Positions 12,358 through 23,652 of a DNA stretch of 64,000 nucleotides are shown here, piece after piece (positions within the stretch are counted from its first letter, which is position 1; every line of letters begins with the position of its first letter). Where the stretch lies: positions 144,178 through 208,177 of the forward strand of contig MPNW01000174.1 in NCBI GenBank assembly GCA_011800805.1, given 5' to 3'. This DNA is from Hirudo medicinalis. Taxonomy: Eukaryota > Annelida > Clitellata > Hirudinida > Hirudinidae. A model generated the notes under the pieces. The model was not told the DNA's origin, searched no databases, and saw only the letters and a program-made list of their open reading frames with translations. A program made the translations under genes and the position numbers.

Positions 12358-12949
12358 GCAGGATGTGATTGTTGTTTCATCGATCCATTAAGCGTGTCCA
12401 ATGAATTAACATCTTGAGAATACTTGGGATGAACTGAAATCTCAAGAAGATTTTGAAAACAGACTTTCGAAGCTCTCACTGAATCGGCACAGATTGCAAA
12501 CGCATAATTTACGCATAACACCCTCAAATGAAAATGTTTTCTAATTTGACATCATTTTTATGGATTCTTTTAAAAATATTCTGTAAATTTCCTTTTTATA
12601 AATATTCAACTATAACCTAAACTTCATTTTCTATCGAATGATTTGAAACGTTAATAAACTGCAGTAATCCCCTATTATTAACAGTCGTTAAAAGAATGTC
12701 TGTTTGGCAAACACGAATGTTCATTATTTAGATTATTATGTACTACATGATACTTTAAATATCCAACGTCTGGTACAAAAATTATGATTTATCATAGGAT
12801 ATCTATCCACCAACCCGATGTATCTATCCACCCATCCATAATAGTGGCTGACAATTTTTCTAGCGAACATTACAACATTGCTTAACTTCATTTTGCAGCT
12901 TCAGAGGACTTAGTTGCTTTGAAGTCTGTTTTATCAGTGATGATCTCAA
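10749..12949 (+). CDS. Tandem CARD-domain protein (first three exons)
   Basis: Exon 1 is 10749-11022. ATG is preceded two codons upstream by an in-frame TAA, which supports the start. It encodes a six-helix death-fold pattern (HELLVILDASI...LYVHGAVSLEKFLDVLEQKG, then CFQELCQLLEIKSPQLL). Exon 2, 11457-11726, encodes a clearer CARD (WCQLRYNKDFLSRMLDA, LLVPLSQQKI, LINILERKPFHYFDAFLDS, YPHVFLKIV). Exon 3, 12899-12949, is short (SEDLVALKSVLSVMIS). All three joins are phase 1. CARDs recruit partners by homotypic contacts in apoptosis or NF-kB signalling. The phrase LERKPFHYFDAFLDS recalls CARD9/11-type and DLG5 CARDs. No further exon was found before the collagen gene, so the C-terminal half is missing or the gene is short. 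Confidence 0.55.
12200..12360. repeat. (TA)n tract in the CARD gene
   Basis: TATATA run at 12327-12353 inside the second intron. The remainder of this interval is AT-rich with no feature. Confidence 0.7.
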
Positions 12950-15900
12950 GTAAAGTTTCAAATGCTTCACAAAGTTTGATGTTGTTCCAATCTTATCAGC
13001 AATAGTCGTTCTATCTCTACAAGACTTGCATTTAGCAAAGCTTTACACAAATAATCGTCAAACCCAAACGAAATAACTTTTGGTAAATTCGACATTTTAC
13101 TTAATCGATGAAAGAAAGTTTTTAGTGCCCTAAATGCCCATTATATTGCATTTATTTATTGCAAAATTTATCGCAAAATTGTTTTGATCTTGTGTGGTAT
13201 TCGCACCAACCGCCCATGTTTTTAGTGTACTCAGTCCCGGATTTGGGCATGCCACTGCACAGGGGTCTCCATCAACCAAAAAAAAATATTTCAACTTGCA
13301 TTTCAGAGTGATTAATATATTTATTTATTCGAATAAACAATCCGAGGGCAAGCCATGCCTTTATCAATGGGCTTTCGTCTGCTTTGTATCTTCCGCAACT
13401 AACCATAGACTTTACGAAAATTGTAAAAGATTTCAAATCCGCAAGTACAGTTTCTGCATTAAGAATGGGAATTTGTTACAAAAATGTGTGACTTCTTTGT
13501 CTTGTAGACCTGACATTGATAGAAAGGTCTCATATCAATATAATCCCAATCGATTTGTCATTAAACCTGTCTTCAATTTCTTTGATGACACTTTCATAAT
13601 ACTTCTTCATACCTGTTAACATATTTTTTTTACTTTCATTTCTGATTTCACTTCAAAATTCCTAATGATTCAAAGTTTCCCCCTTCTTCGTGGATATGCT
13701 CATATGCTATAAAAATGGATTTTAAGCTTCTGAGGGTAGCATTCACTTTTATAAGATTCATGAAAAATAGGCTAGCAAAAATTTCATATCCTTACGGCAT
13801 AATAATATATTGATTTTAAATGGTATTTAAAATTGTAAGTGCATATATAAAAATAATCCAAAGCAATCCAGAAATAAAGTCTTTGTCAGTTTATTAGCGC
13901 TCTACACAAATGGGAAGACAAAACTAAAGTTGAAGAAAAATATGAAAACATACTTAATTTCAAACATTGAAGAAATGGACGATAAATATGGAAATTTTTT
14001 CAGCACGACCAAGACAAAGACCAATAATAATGGCAATGGTTTATGAAACCCACTGCGACACAAAGTGATATTATATGGCGGAACTTGCAAATACTTTTTA
14101 TATCGCTCACGGGCTCGACATTCCAAAATAAAAAAATTATGTTTTCAAATTATGGCATCGTTACTCTATGAATTTATTTGAAGTTGAGTTTTATTTTCTG
14201 GGGGACGATGACTTAGTTCCGGGGAGGTGGGCAAAAGAAACCTTGGTTGGGAGAGTTAACGCCCAGCGCTGGTGGCTGCCTAACGAGAATACTTGTTTTG
14301 TAGACTGCGCCATGTCGCGTGCATAGACAGTACTATGCTTTGCAAGTAACATTGTCATTGCGATACCTTTAACCTAGGCTATAACTAAATAGTCTTCTCC
14401 TATATAGAACTTTTATATAGGAAAAGTAGTGAAACTTTCCGTGCTTTCATCTTTGCAATTTCTGTAACGCATTACAATTGCTGACCATCAGCAGATAGAT
14501 GCGGAGTGCTATCTCCACATTAGGAACTGATACCTGAACTCGATTTTGTATTTATTGGGCTTTGCTCTTGTTATGTCCCTCTTGTGCCGCCTATAGGACA
14601 ATTGACTAAAAGTCGTGGAAAAAAAAGACGTGGAAACTAGCCGCCGGGCGGGACAATCGGAGTGGCCTGTAGGCCCCCACTACCTCCACCTGGGTAAATC
14701 CGGCGCTGAGTGTACATTCAAATTAATCTCCAGTACTTGTACTTGAGTCTCAGTACTTCCTCCCACGTCTAGTCTCATCATAGCTTAAGTGCCTGCACCC
14801 TACGGTCAATTGTTTTTGTCGTACGATGTACATGTCACAAACGTGGTGCAATAAACAATTGGTAACAATATTTGATATAATATGAAATCCTATAAAAATC
14901 ATCAGATCCTTCACAAATATAACCATCAGTGTTATTACAAATAATACTTACAAATAATTTTTGCTATAGCCATGACACAATTAAGAAGTAATTTGCAGAA
15001 TACAGTTCAATGGAAATATTTCCGGATTTTTAGTACGATTTAGAGGATGGTAGTTGAAAATATGAATCATTTTTGATGTTACTGTTGTGACTCAAAAAAC
15101 AGGGGCGTGGTTCTTGCAGTTGTAAACTTTTTCTCACGGGCTTGCAAGCTCACCAACTACGTGCACTCCTTGCATGTTTATTATGTGAAAACCTTATATT
15201 TCCCAGTTGGAGTATGTGTAAAGTACTGGCTATCAATTGTTAAACACATCTCCACATCCGTGCAGGTTTAGGAGAAGCACACTTTCACCCTCATTTATCA
15301 GCCGTGCAGCATCGCAGTCATGCGTAGGTTGTTATAGCTGCTTGCAAGAGACTAGTATCATCACTCCAAATCTTTGGAAAGCACAACAACGAATTAAGTT
15401 TTATATTTTTATGTTAGAAGCCTAATGGCAAAATACAAATACCCAAATAATTTTCTAGTTTCTCTATGAGTGATATAAATCGCAAGCATACAGTGGAACT
15501 TGTGCTTTAGCTGGGAGGTCACACAAAACTAAACTTTGTGTGGAGCTCGAACGGTATGCGTTGTATGAATTTATTCGAATGCGCCTTCCACATTTCCCAG
15601 CCAGTTTCTCAGCGCTCTTGCTGAAATTGGGGCTTGTGTCGGCTGTGTTTAATAAATGTCGTTGGGATAAACTTTTATAACGTTGTACAAAATATTTATT
15701 CCGTGGCACAAGGTTTGAGAGGCACAAGGGAAAGTCTGGCATTTGATAAAGAAAGGATAGCTAGATTTGTTAAAATTAAAAAAAATTCGAGTCTTGGGAA
15801 AAGGTTGCATCACTGGGTCTGAGCTCTACGGACCCTCTGAAGATGAATTTTCAATTGATTTTCGGGTTAGATTATCTTTCTATGTACTATGTTATTTTTT

Positions 15901-17400
15901 GCTTGAATTACTTTAATTTGGAAGACAATGTTTCTTAGAATTTAGTAAAGCTTGAGGTTATAAGGAAGACGTTCTTGTTTTATCTACATTCAAAATTAAC
16001 AAGTTCCTATTATAAATCGCAAGCTTAAAAGCGCAAATAATGGTGACGCAAATCTGAGTGTTAAATTCTTAACCTGTTTTTAATAAAAGATTTTAACTCT
16101 CGGTTCGTTCTTGGGCGCCTTTCCGCTGTTTAGTAAAACTTAAATATTCTGCCAAAGAAAAGGCAAATTCTGATATTCCATAGGTACGAAATTTTCAGAG
16201 GCTACTTGTAAGAGAGTTTAACTTCTTTGTTTTGAATTACCGCCCCATTGCCGCTGTCAGGCATTTATTCCAATAAATTTGTCACTAAATCAAATTCGAT
16301 TCGTTATTATGGGACTCTGCAAGCGTTAACATCATCGATACTCTTAGTTCGGCAGTGGAGTTGGTAAGATTAACAACAACTTTTTCTGCTAACAAGGATA
16401 TAATATTTTTTTAAAGAACAATTTTGCGGAGGAGAAACTTTTTTATTAAATTTTCATGCTCTTACCATTCAAATTTTAAATTTCAATTTTCGAATTTTAA
16501 GGACATACTTCTATTCTGCGGTATCAAACGTATGTTATTTTAAAAAGGTTTTCCCTGTAATAGTCTTAAATATTTTTGAATTTGGAAAGACTTTAAGCAT
16601 TCTTCCCTAATTACAAATTGTTGCTAATTTCTGGAGAATTTTAGAAAAGTTAGGAAATGCCCTCAGTCTCTTTGAACAAATGAAGTAGCATTATTTCAAT
16701 CATTTTATAACATAAAATACCAAACTCTAATTTAGAATACATGAGATTGGTTCTGCTACTGGTTGAGGCATTTCTTTCCTGTGAATGTTGGCAATTATAA
16801 AAATAATTATTGTCAAGTCAAGCCTGTTTCAATATTGCTGATTGGTTTTGTTATTTACACCATAGGAGCAGCCATGTGTAATTCATAAATAATTTATTGG
16901 TCTTAATACGGCTCCAGTAAATCAGGAAAGCTTTCGGCATCAATAATTATTACATATTATAAGTTTCGATAACTAAATTACAAGTCTTTGCTTTCCTTGT
17001 ATGTCTTTAGTGTGAAATTAAATATTTGCTGCTAATCCACCTGTTCTATGCTTTAACTAATATTTATTTAAAATTGTAATATTTATGTAAATTGATTTGC
17101 CCCTACCTTGACTGACTTTAAAATCCTAGCTACACCATTGATTTACATAAGCATGTTTTGTTGGAATGATTTGAAACATTTATCTTCATCAGCTATTGCT
17201 TCCATGCTGGGATCAAAACACCTTTCAATTTAATCAAAATGAAAAGATGTATTTTTGGCTAACATTTGCTTTTTGCTTGAAATTAATTTCCTCATTGAAA
17301 TCTTAAAAAAATTCATTCAATTCAATAATTATTGGGGTGTGATTGGGTTATTATGCATTTTGAAATTTTATTTCTTGAAGTCTACTGCAATAATTTCCAG
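12950..17400. other. Intergenic or intronic, no gene recognised
   Basis: Mostly AT-rich. 13200-13620 has a long open frame on plus (13194-13619) and coding-like pieces on minus (KKYYESVIKEIEDRF); the latter may be a decayed transposase. 14150-14720 is GC-richer and repeat-like (GGTAAATCCGGCGCTGA), as is 11220-11330 (CTAGCTACGCCTCTGGG). Any remaining exons of the CARD gene and the first exon of the collagen should lie here. Confidence 0.4.
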
Positions 17401-17709
17401 GATTTTAGTCAATGGAGCTTTTGTTTTTCTGGTTGATTCGGTAAGCCATTCAATGCTTGTTTTTATTCAAATTTTATTGCTTTATAAGTTTTGTTTTTCT
17501 GCTGAGGGCAGCATTTGATATAATTCAATAATTCTAACTTTAACATGAAGTGAGGAGACACTAAAGAATTAATTTAGTGATCAAGTTTAAAAATTGTTTT
17601 TAAAATTCAGCAATCATCACTATCTGGAACATATGATCGAAATGGATTTGTTTGTGATATCTGCCCTTTTGAAGGGGCCTGTAATTGTTTTGGGGAGAAA
17701 GGCGTTCGG
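17401..17709 (+). CDS. Collagen IV N-terminal exons (signal peptide end and 7S cysteines)
   Basis: Exon 17611-17709 has a clean acceptor (TTCAG) and donor (CGG|GTAAGT). It encodes [17 protein letters not shown] then [15 protein letters not shown], four cysteines just before the helix as in the 7S domain that links four trimers. The preceding exon 17401-17440 (acceptor TTTCCAG, donor TCG|GTAAGC) fits in phase 0 and encodes [13 protein letters not shown], a hydrophobic signal-peptide end. It has no in-frame ATG, so a start exon lies upstream. A different frame of this exon has ATG (MELLFFWLI), but it ends in phase 2 and does not match the next exon. Confidence 0.7.
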
Positions 17710-20700
17710 GTAAGTTTATTTGCAGTTTATTTCAAATTGATAATTTTTTAAACCTGGCTTTCATATATTTTGCTCCTGACTATTCTTAGTTTGGTGTTGC
17801 TTGGTAAATTAAATTTCTTAGCTAATAAAAACAATTTTTTCTCTTTGTTTTGCTAGACTTTATTAAAATTTTTGTGATTTTTAATTTATTGTTCTCTTTA
17901 TTTATTATTATGTTAGGGTCCTCCTGGTGTAACAGGGCTGCCAGGGATAGCAGGAATTCCAGGATTAAGGGGACCAAATGGTTTGGAGGGACCTAAAGGC
18001 AGCAAAGGTGAAACAGGCACGGATGGTCCTTGGGGTGCAAAGGGTGACAGGGTATAACAATCTGAAATGTTAGAGCTTTTCGGATTAACAATTTATTAAC
18101 ATATTTGTATCTGATGTTTGAGGGGTCAATGGGAAGACCTGGATTTCCTGGTTTAGATGGAACCCCTGTTAGTAAAATACTTAGATTTATATTTCAAGTA
18201 AGTGATTGATTTTTCAAGCTTGTGATGCTTCATTTAATCAGGGTTATAAGGGAACAGAAGGTGCCAGAGGTACTCCAGGCTTGGATGGTTGTAAGGGAAA
18301 TCAAGTATGGAGAAGTTATGAATGTAACTTATGAGACTCAAAGTTGAGGCTCCCAATTAATTGCAGGGATCACCAGGAAAATATGGAGTACAAGGACTCC
18401 CAGGGAATCCAGGAATTCCTGGCATTCCTGGACTCAAGGGTGACAAAGGAGAACCATCTCCTTATTCAGATACAATTAAGGGGGATAAAGTAAACAGTTT
18501 TAGTTAATAACATTTATGATATTTATAATTTACCTTTATTTTCATTTTAGGGACAACCAGGGAATCCAGGGAGGACAGGACTTCATGTTAGTCAGGACAT
18601 CATAACCTACTGACTGATTTTTATAAACATGATTTTACTTTTATTATTTAATTACTATTTTATTTATTATTTACTATTTGTAAATAATTTTACTATTCAG
18701 TTAGGAAGTCTTGATATAATATTTATGTCTAATTTCACTTGAAACTTAATGATTTACTCATACAGGGTCAAAATGGTGTAGATGGGAACAATGGAGATAA
18801 AGGAACACCTGGTTTACCAGGAAATAGAGTTAGTAAATTATTTTGTTCTAATTTTGATGTAGAAAATCTCTGGGCAAGGTTAAGTTTTTCAGTGGAAATA
18901 TCCACATCTTGTAGTTGGTTATGTATGTGCTTACATAATGTGTTTCCTAAATTTGCCCATTGCTAAATCTTGCTTTTAATCTGGACCTATTTGTTGAATT
19001 TATGAACTTTAAACATCTAGCACCCCAATGCTGATGCTTATGGCATGGTACTATGCAAATGAACAAATTGTTAATATTAATTATTATAAATATAACTTGA
19101 ATATATAATTGTTAATATATTATCACTATCATCATCATTGCTGTTGTTGTTGCATTAAATAAGGTGCATTTTAAGCAAAATTTTAAATTTTAAAATTAAT
19201 TTTTAATTTAATATTATTAATATTATAAATTAATATAAAATTAAATTAATTTAAAATTTACATAAAACAGAGGACATTATTCAAATTTTGATATTACATC
19301 ACTAGAAAGCTTACTCCCCTAGCCTATCTCCCATCCTCACTAACCTTTCTTTCAGCACTGGTGTTTTCCCCTCTGTCTTTAAGAGTGCTCAAGTCCTCCC
19401 CTACTAAACAAACCAAGTCTTGACTCTGGCTCTCCTGCCAATTGCAGACCTGTATCCATCCTTTCTACCATGTCGAAACTGCTAAAGAGACTCATTCTTT
19501 CCAGGATTCATCATCATATTACCAGCTCCCCCCCAACTCTCCTTTCCAATCTGCCTATAGACCTGTTTCTCTACAGAAACTGCTCTCTCTCACATCTTCA
19601 ATAATCTTTCCAACAAATGTGGAAATCGTAACTGTGCCGTCGTGGTTGGCCTTGACCTCTCAGTGGATTTCGACACCATTAACCACCAAACACTGGAAAA
19701 ACACTGTTGGAAAGATTCACTCTGATTTTGGCATTGACGGCCTTGCTATCTTGGCTGCACTCCTACCTTTCCAACAGATCTCAATGTGTTAAGCTTGGCG
19801 ATCACACTTCCTCTTCTGCTGCACTTCTTGTCAGGGTTTCCCAGGGCTCTGTCCTAGGACCCTTATCTTCATGACCTATACCTCACCTCTGTCCAATATC
19901 GTTAAGAACTTCGACTTGTCTTTTCACCAATATGTGGATGACACGAGCCTTTATTCCATTCTCTCCAACCACAGTATCTCCGATCAACCTGATAATCTGT
20001 GCAAGTGCACAGATGCCATTAATGACTGGTATCTTGTCAATTTTCCCAACTCAACCCACAGAAACCCAAAATCATGGTTATTCACGAAATCATTTATTGG
20101 CACACCCACACACCTAAAAAATTTATCTCCCCCATTTTCAATTAACATCGCTGGCACTCTTCCTACTTTTTCTACTATCCTAAAACTCCTCGGCATCACT
20201 TTTGAGTCCTACCTCAGCTTGAAACAGCACCCCACCTCTGTAATAAAATCCTGTACCCACCTTCATGTGTCCCAGATACTCATTTGGACTCATATCCTGC
20301 ATCACAATCTGTAATAATCTGAGGTCCCCATCTTGCAATAGAGAGCCTTGAACCTTTAAGCACCTGATGTATGATGGCTAGATGGCCTTTTTGGGACAAC
20401 TGCTGTTAACCATTCGCTTATGCCTCTGCCCCCGGAGAATGACCGCAGACCATAATCATCCACTATCCTGTATAAACTCTCCGCAACTCTCTTCTTCCAT
20501 GCATCTTTTGGCATTATTGGCAATATATTATTTGGCAATATCCTTTCCAAATTTCCGAGTGATGCACACTTGAGTGGGTTCCATTTCAACCCAATGCCAG
20601 CCTTTGCACATTCCAAGTGTTCCAGCAATCTTGTCAATCTTATGTCTGTGGATGACATCATTACAAGGTCGCTGGTGAAGGCGATGCAGTGGCACTTGGA

Positions 20701-23620
20701 CGACAATCTCCTGCCACTCAAAATGCCAATTGTTTGGTCTAATTTGCTCGTAATCATTTTGACCATAATAAAAAAGGATTCGTAGCCGAAACCCAAAATT
20801 GTTAGTTGATTCAATTTTTTATTATTATTATTATTATTATTATTGTTGTTGTTGTTGTTGCTGTTGCTGCTGTTGTTGCTGCTGTTGCTGCTGTTGCTGT
20901 TGTTGCTGTTGTTGTTGTTATTATTGTGATTGTTATTGTTGACACCATTGAACACTCCAATTTCGAGTTCTTGACACAAAACTCAGATGTAGTGGTTTCA
21001 GGAGTGCAGTTTGTCATTAGAATAGGATATATATGCTACTATAATTGGTTGGACCACAAACTAGCATACCAAACATTTTATTCTTTAGGGGGACATTGGA
21101 GATCCAGGTGCCAAGGGAGAAAAAGGGAGTTTGGTGGTAGCTAAAGAAGGACCTCAAGGAGAACCTGGTAGTCCAGGTCCTCCTGGAGTACCAGGCCAGC
21201 CAGCGCATCCATATGAACCCTTTATTATTTCTGGGCCACCAGGTGTAAAAGGGAAAGAGGTCAGAATTATCTCATTTTGTTCTGCCACTTCCAACAACAA
21301 ATATAGAAATAATAAAAAGCATTTTGCAGGGTGATAAAGGGATGAAAGGTGTACCTGGAAGCACTGGATCCAAAGGCATTAAAGTTAGACAACATTGCAT
21401 AAATGTTTTTATTTGTATTAAATGTTAATTCAATGTTTCAATTTAGGGTGAAACTGGTTCTCCAGGAATGAAAGGAGAGAAAGGTCTTTTTGGATTTCCA
21501 GGACTGAGAGTGTGTTACTGATTTCTGAAAAAGTAGCTAGTTTGAAAATAATGATTTTTATTTTGTGATGTTAGGGTCCCCAAGGTCCTGTTGGAGCACC
21601 TGGGAATCCTGGTTTGAAGGTTCTTTCATAGACTCTTGTTCCATTTACTGACTTGCATTGACATCTATAATTTTTAATTTTTGCAACAAGGGGGACAAAG
21701 GACACCATGGATTTAAGGGAGACAATGGTAATCTTGGACTGAAGGGAGAGAAAGGAATCCCTGGACAAAGAGGACCCAAAGGAATTGTTATAAAGGTGAA
21801 CATAAATTTATATGACCAAACTTGATGTGCAATATACAAGTTGTTGAATAGGGTTTTGTAATTTTAAACATATCTCACTATGTTGAATCACTTTGAATCA
21901 CTGTGTTGTGACTAGGGACTGATTACATTTATTTATCACATTTTTTTAAGTGCTCAAATTATCCCAAAGGGATGTGCAGGCATTATAACAGACATGGCCA
22001 ACAATTCAGTTCTTCCATTGAGTGAGTGGAGTAAAAAAAATGTTCCCAAGAAAAACAAGTAATGATTGAAAACAGTCAAAATTAATTCAGGACAATTGAC
22101 TGAACAGGTAGGTTTTAAAATAGAGGTTTAAAAAGTTCTATTGTCAGTGCAGACATGGAATGACCAGTCTCCCTGCCTGACTGTTTGGAACCTAGGAACA
22201 ACAAGCTGGAGGACCAGAGGGATAGTAGATGTGTTTGTCAAAAGTTTGGTGAGGTATTGAGGAGCACTGCCTGTGGCGGCTCTGTAGACAAGTAGCAGGA
22301 TTTTGAAGGTGATTCTATCCGGAATTCTTAGCAATTGCAGGTTTCTGAGGAGAGAAGTGATGTGGTCAGAAGACCTTCCACCATAAATGACTGTGTTCAT
22401 GACTGCTTGAGGGGTGTTGAGATTCTGGCAACTGGCCTTGATCAGAATCGAATTGTAGTAATCAAGCTTTAAGAGGATGAGCTGAACTATGAGGGATATA
22501 AAAGTTTGATATAGCACAAATGGTTTAACCTCCTTAAGGACATGAATCTTGGCATAACAGCTTGCAGCAACTTGGTCAACATGAGGACCCATTGTCAGGG
22601 ATGTTCTCTAGCTACACCCCCAGGCTTCTGACTGTCTGAGAAAGAATGATAGTTACACATGTCAATTGAAGTCTTAGGGAGCCAATGAGGCTGCATCCAG
22701 CTGCATAACCAAACCATATTGCCTCTGTTTTGTCAGGAAAAGGTTGTCACTTGCCAGACAAGACCCGGAATGACCTCAAGGCCGCAGTGGCCAAAGATGT
22801 GGATGTCATCTGCATACTGGTGGCTGGAGAGACCGTGGACGGCAATGATACAGTCTGAAATTTACAGGGAGAAGAGAATTGGTCCCAGTATAGAGCCCTA
22901 ATTGCCTATAAATATATGGAATGCCTAATTGAATGGGCTATTTAACATTGCCTGAGGATGAAGATAGCATTTTTTGACTTCTTCATGAAAGGTATGTTCT
23001 AAACCACTGCGGCGGCATTTGTCAAACTGCAAATGTTTTATCCTGCCAATGAGGATGTCGTGGTCCACAGTGTCAAAAGCCTCAGACGTGTCAAGAAGTA
23101 GAAGGGAGACGTGACCAATGTCCAATACCACCCTGATGTTAGACACAACTCTCAGAGCAGCAGTTTCCATGGAGTGATGCAGACAATATGCTGACTTAGT
23201 CTTGACTGGGAAGTGCATTGTTGTTGAGATGAGTGAGGAGACAGCTGAGAACAAGGAGCTCCAGAAGTTTTGAAAGTATGCTGAGATTGGAAATTGGACT
23301 TTATGATGAAGGTAGTTGTGGGTCAAGTGTAGATTTTTTAAATATGGGTCGAACCTGTGCCTCCTTGAAGGGAAGAGGAAATTGGCCTGAAGATAACAAT
23401 TTATTAAATAGATGTATGAGATAAGGAACCAATAAATGGGAAAGTGTCTTTAGTAGCCCGGGTTGGCATGGGATCAAGACCACATCAAGACTGATTGGGG
23501 ATCCTATCCATTTTGCTGATCCTGGCAAACCAGAGCTCTTTCCCCAACTAGTGACCAGCTAAATTTAGCTCTAAATTTAGGGTATAGCTCGGAATGAATT
23601 TTATGAGTTATGATTTAATA

Positions 23621-23652
<32 letters not shown>

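Noticed and set aside
13190..13620. 141-codon plus frame as a collagen or CARD exon
   Set aside because: No matching splice phases or motifs, and its composition (Phe, Asn, Cys rich) looks like AT-rich chance sequence.
17411..17440. ATG at 17412 (MELLFFWLI) as the collagen start
   Set aside because: It leaves a phase-2 end, while the next exon starts in phase 0. It was left as possible only if that acceptor is shifted.
20356..20979. 207-codon minus frame as a protein-coding gene
   Set aside because: Half is a triplet microsatellite read as poly-Asn/Ser and the rest is a decayed LINE reverse transcriptase.
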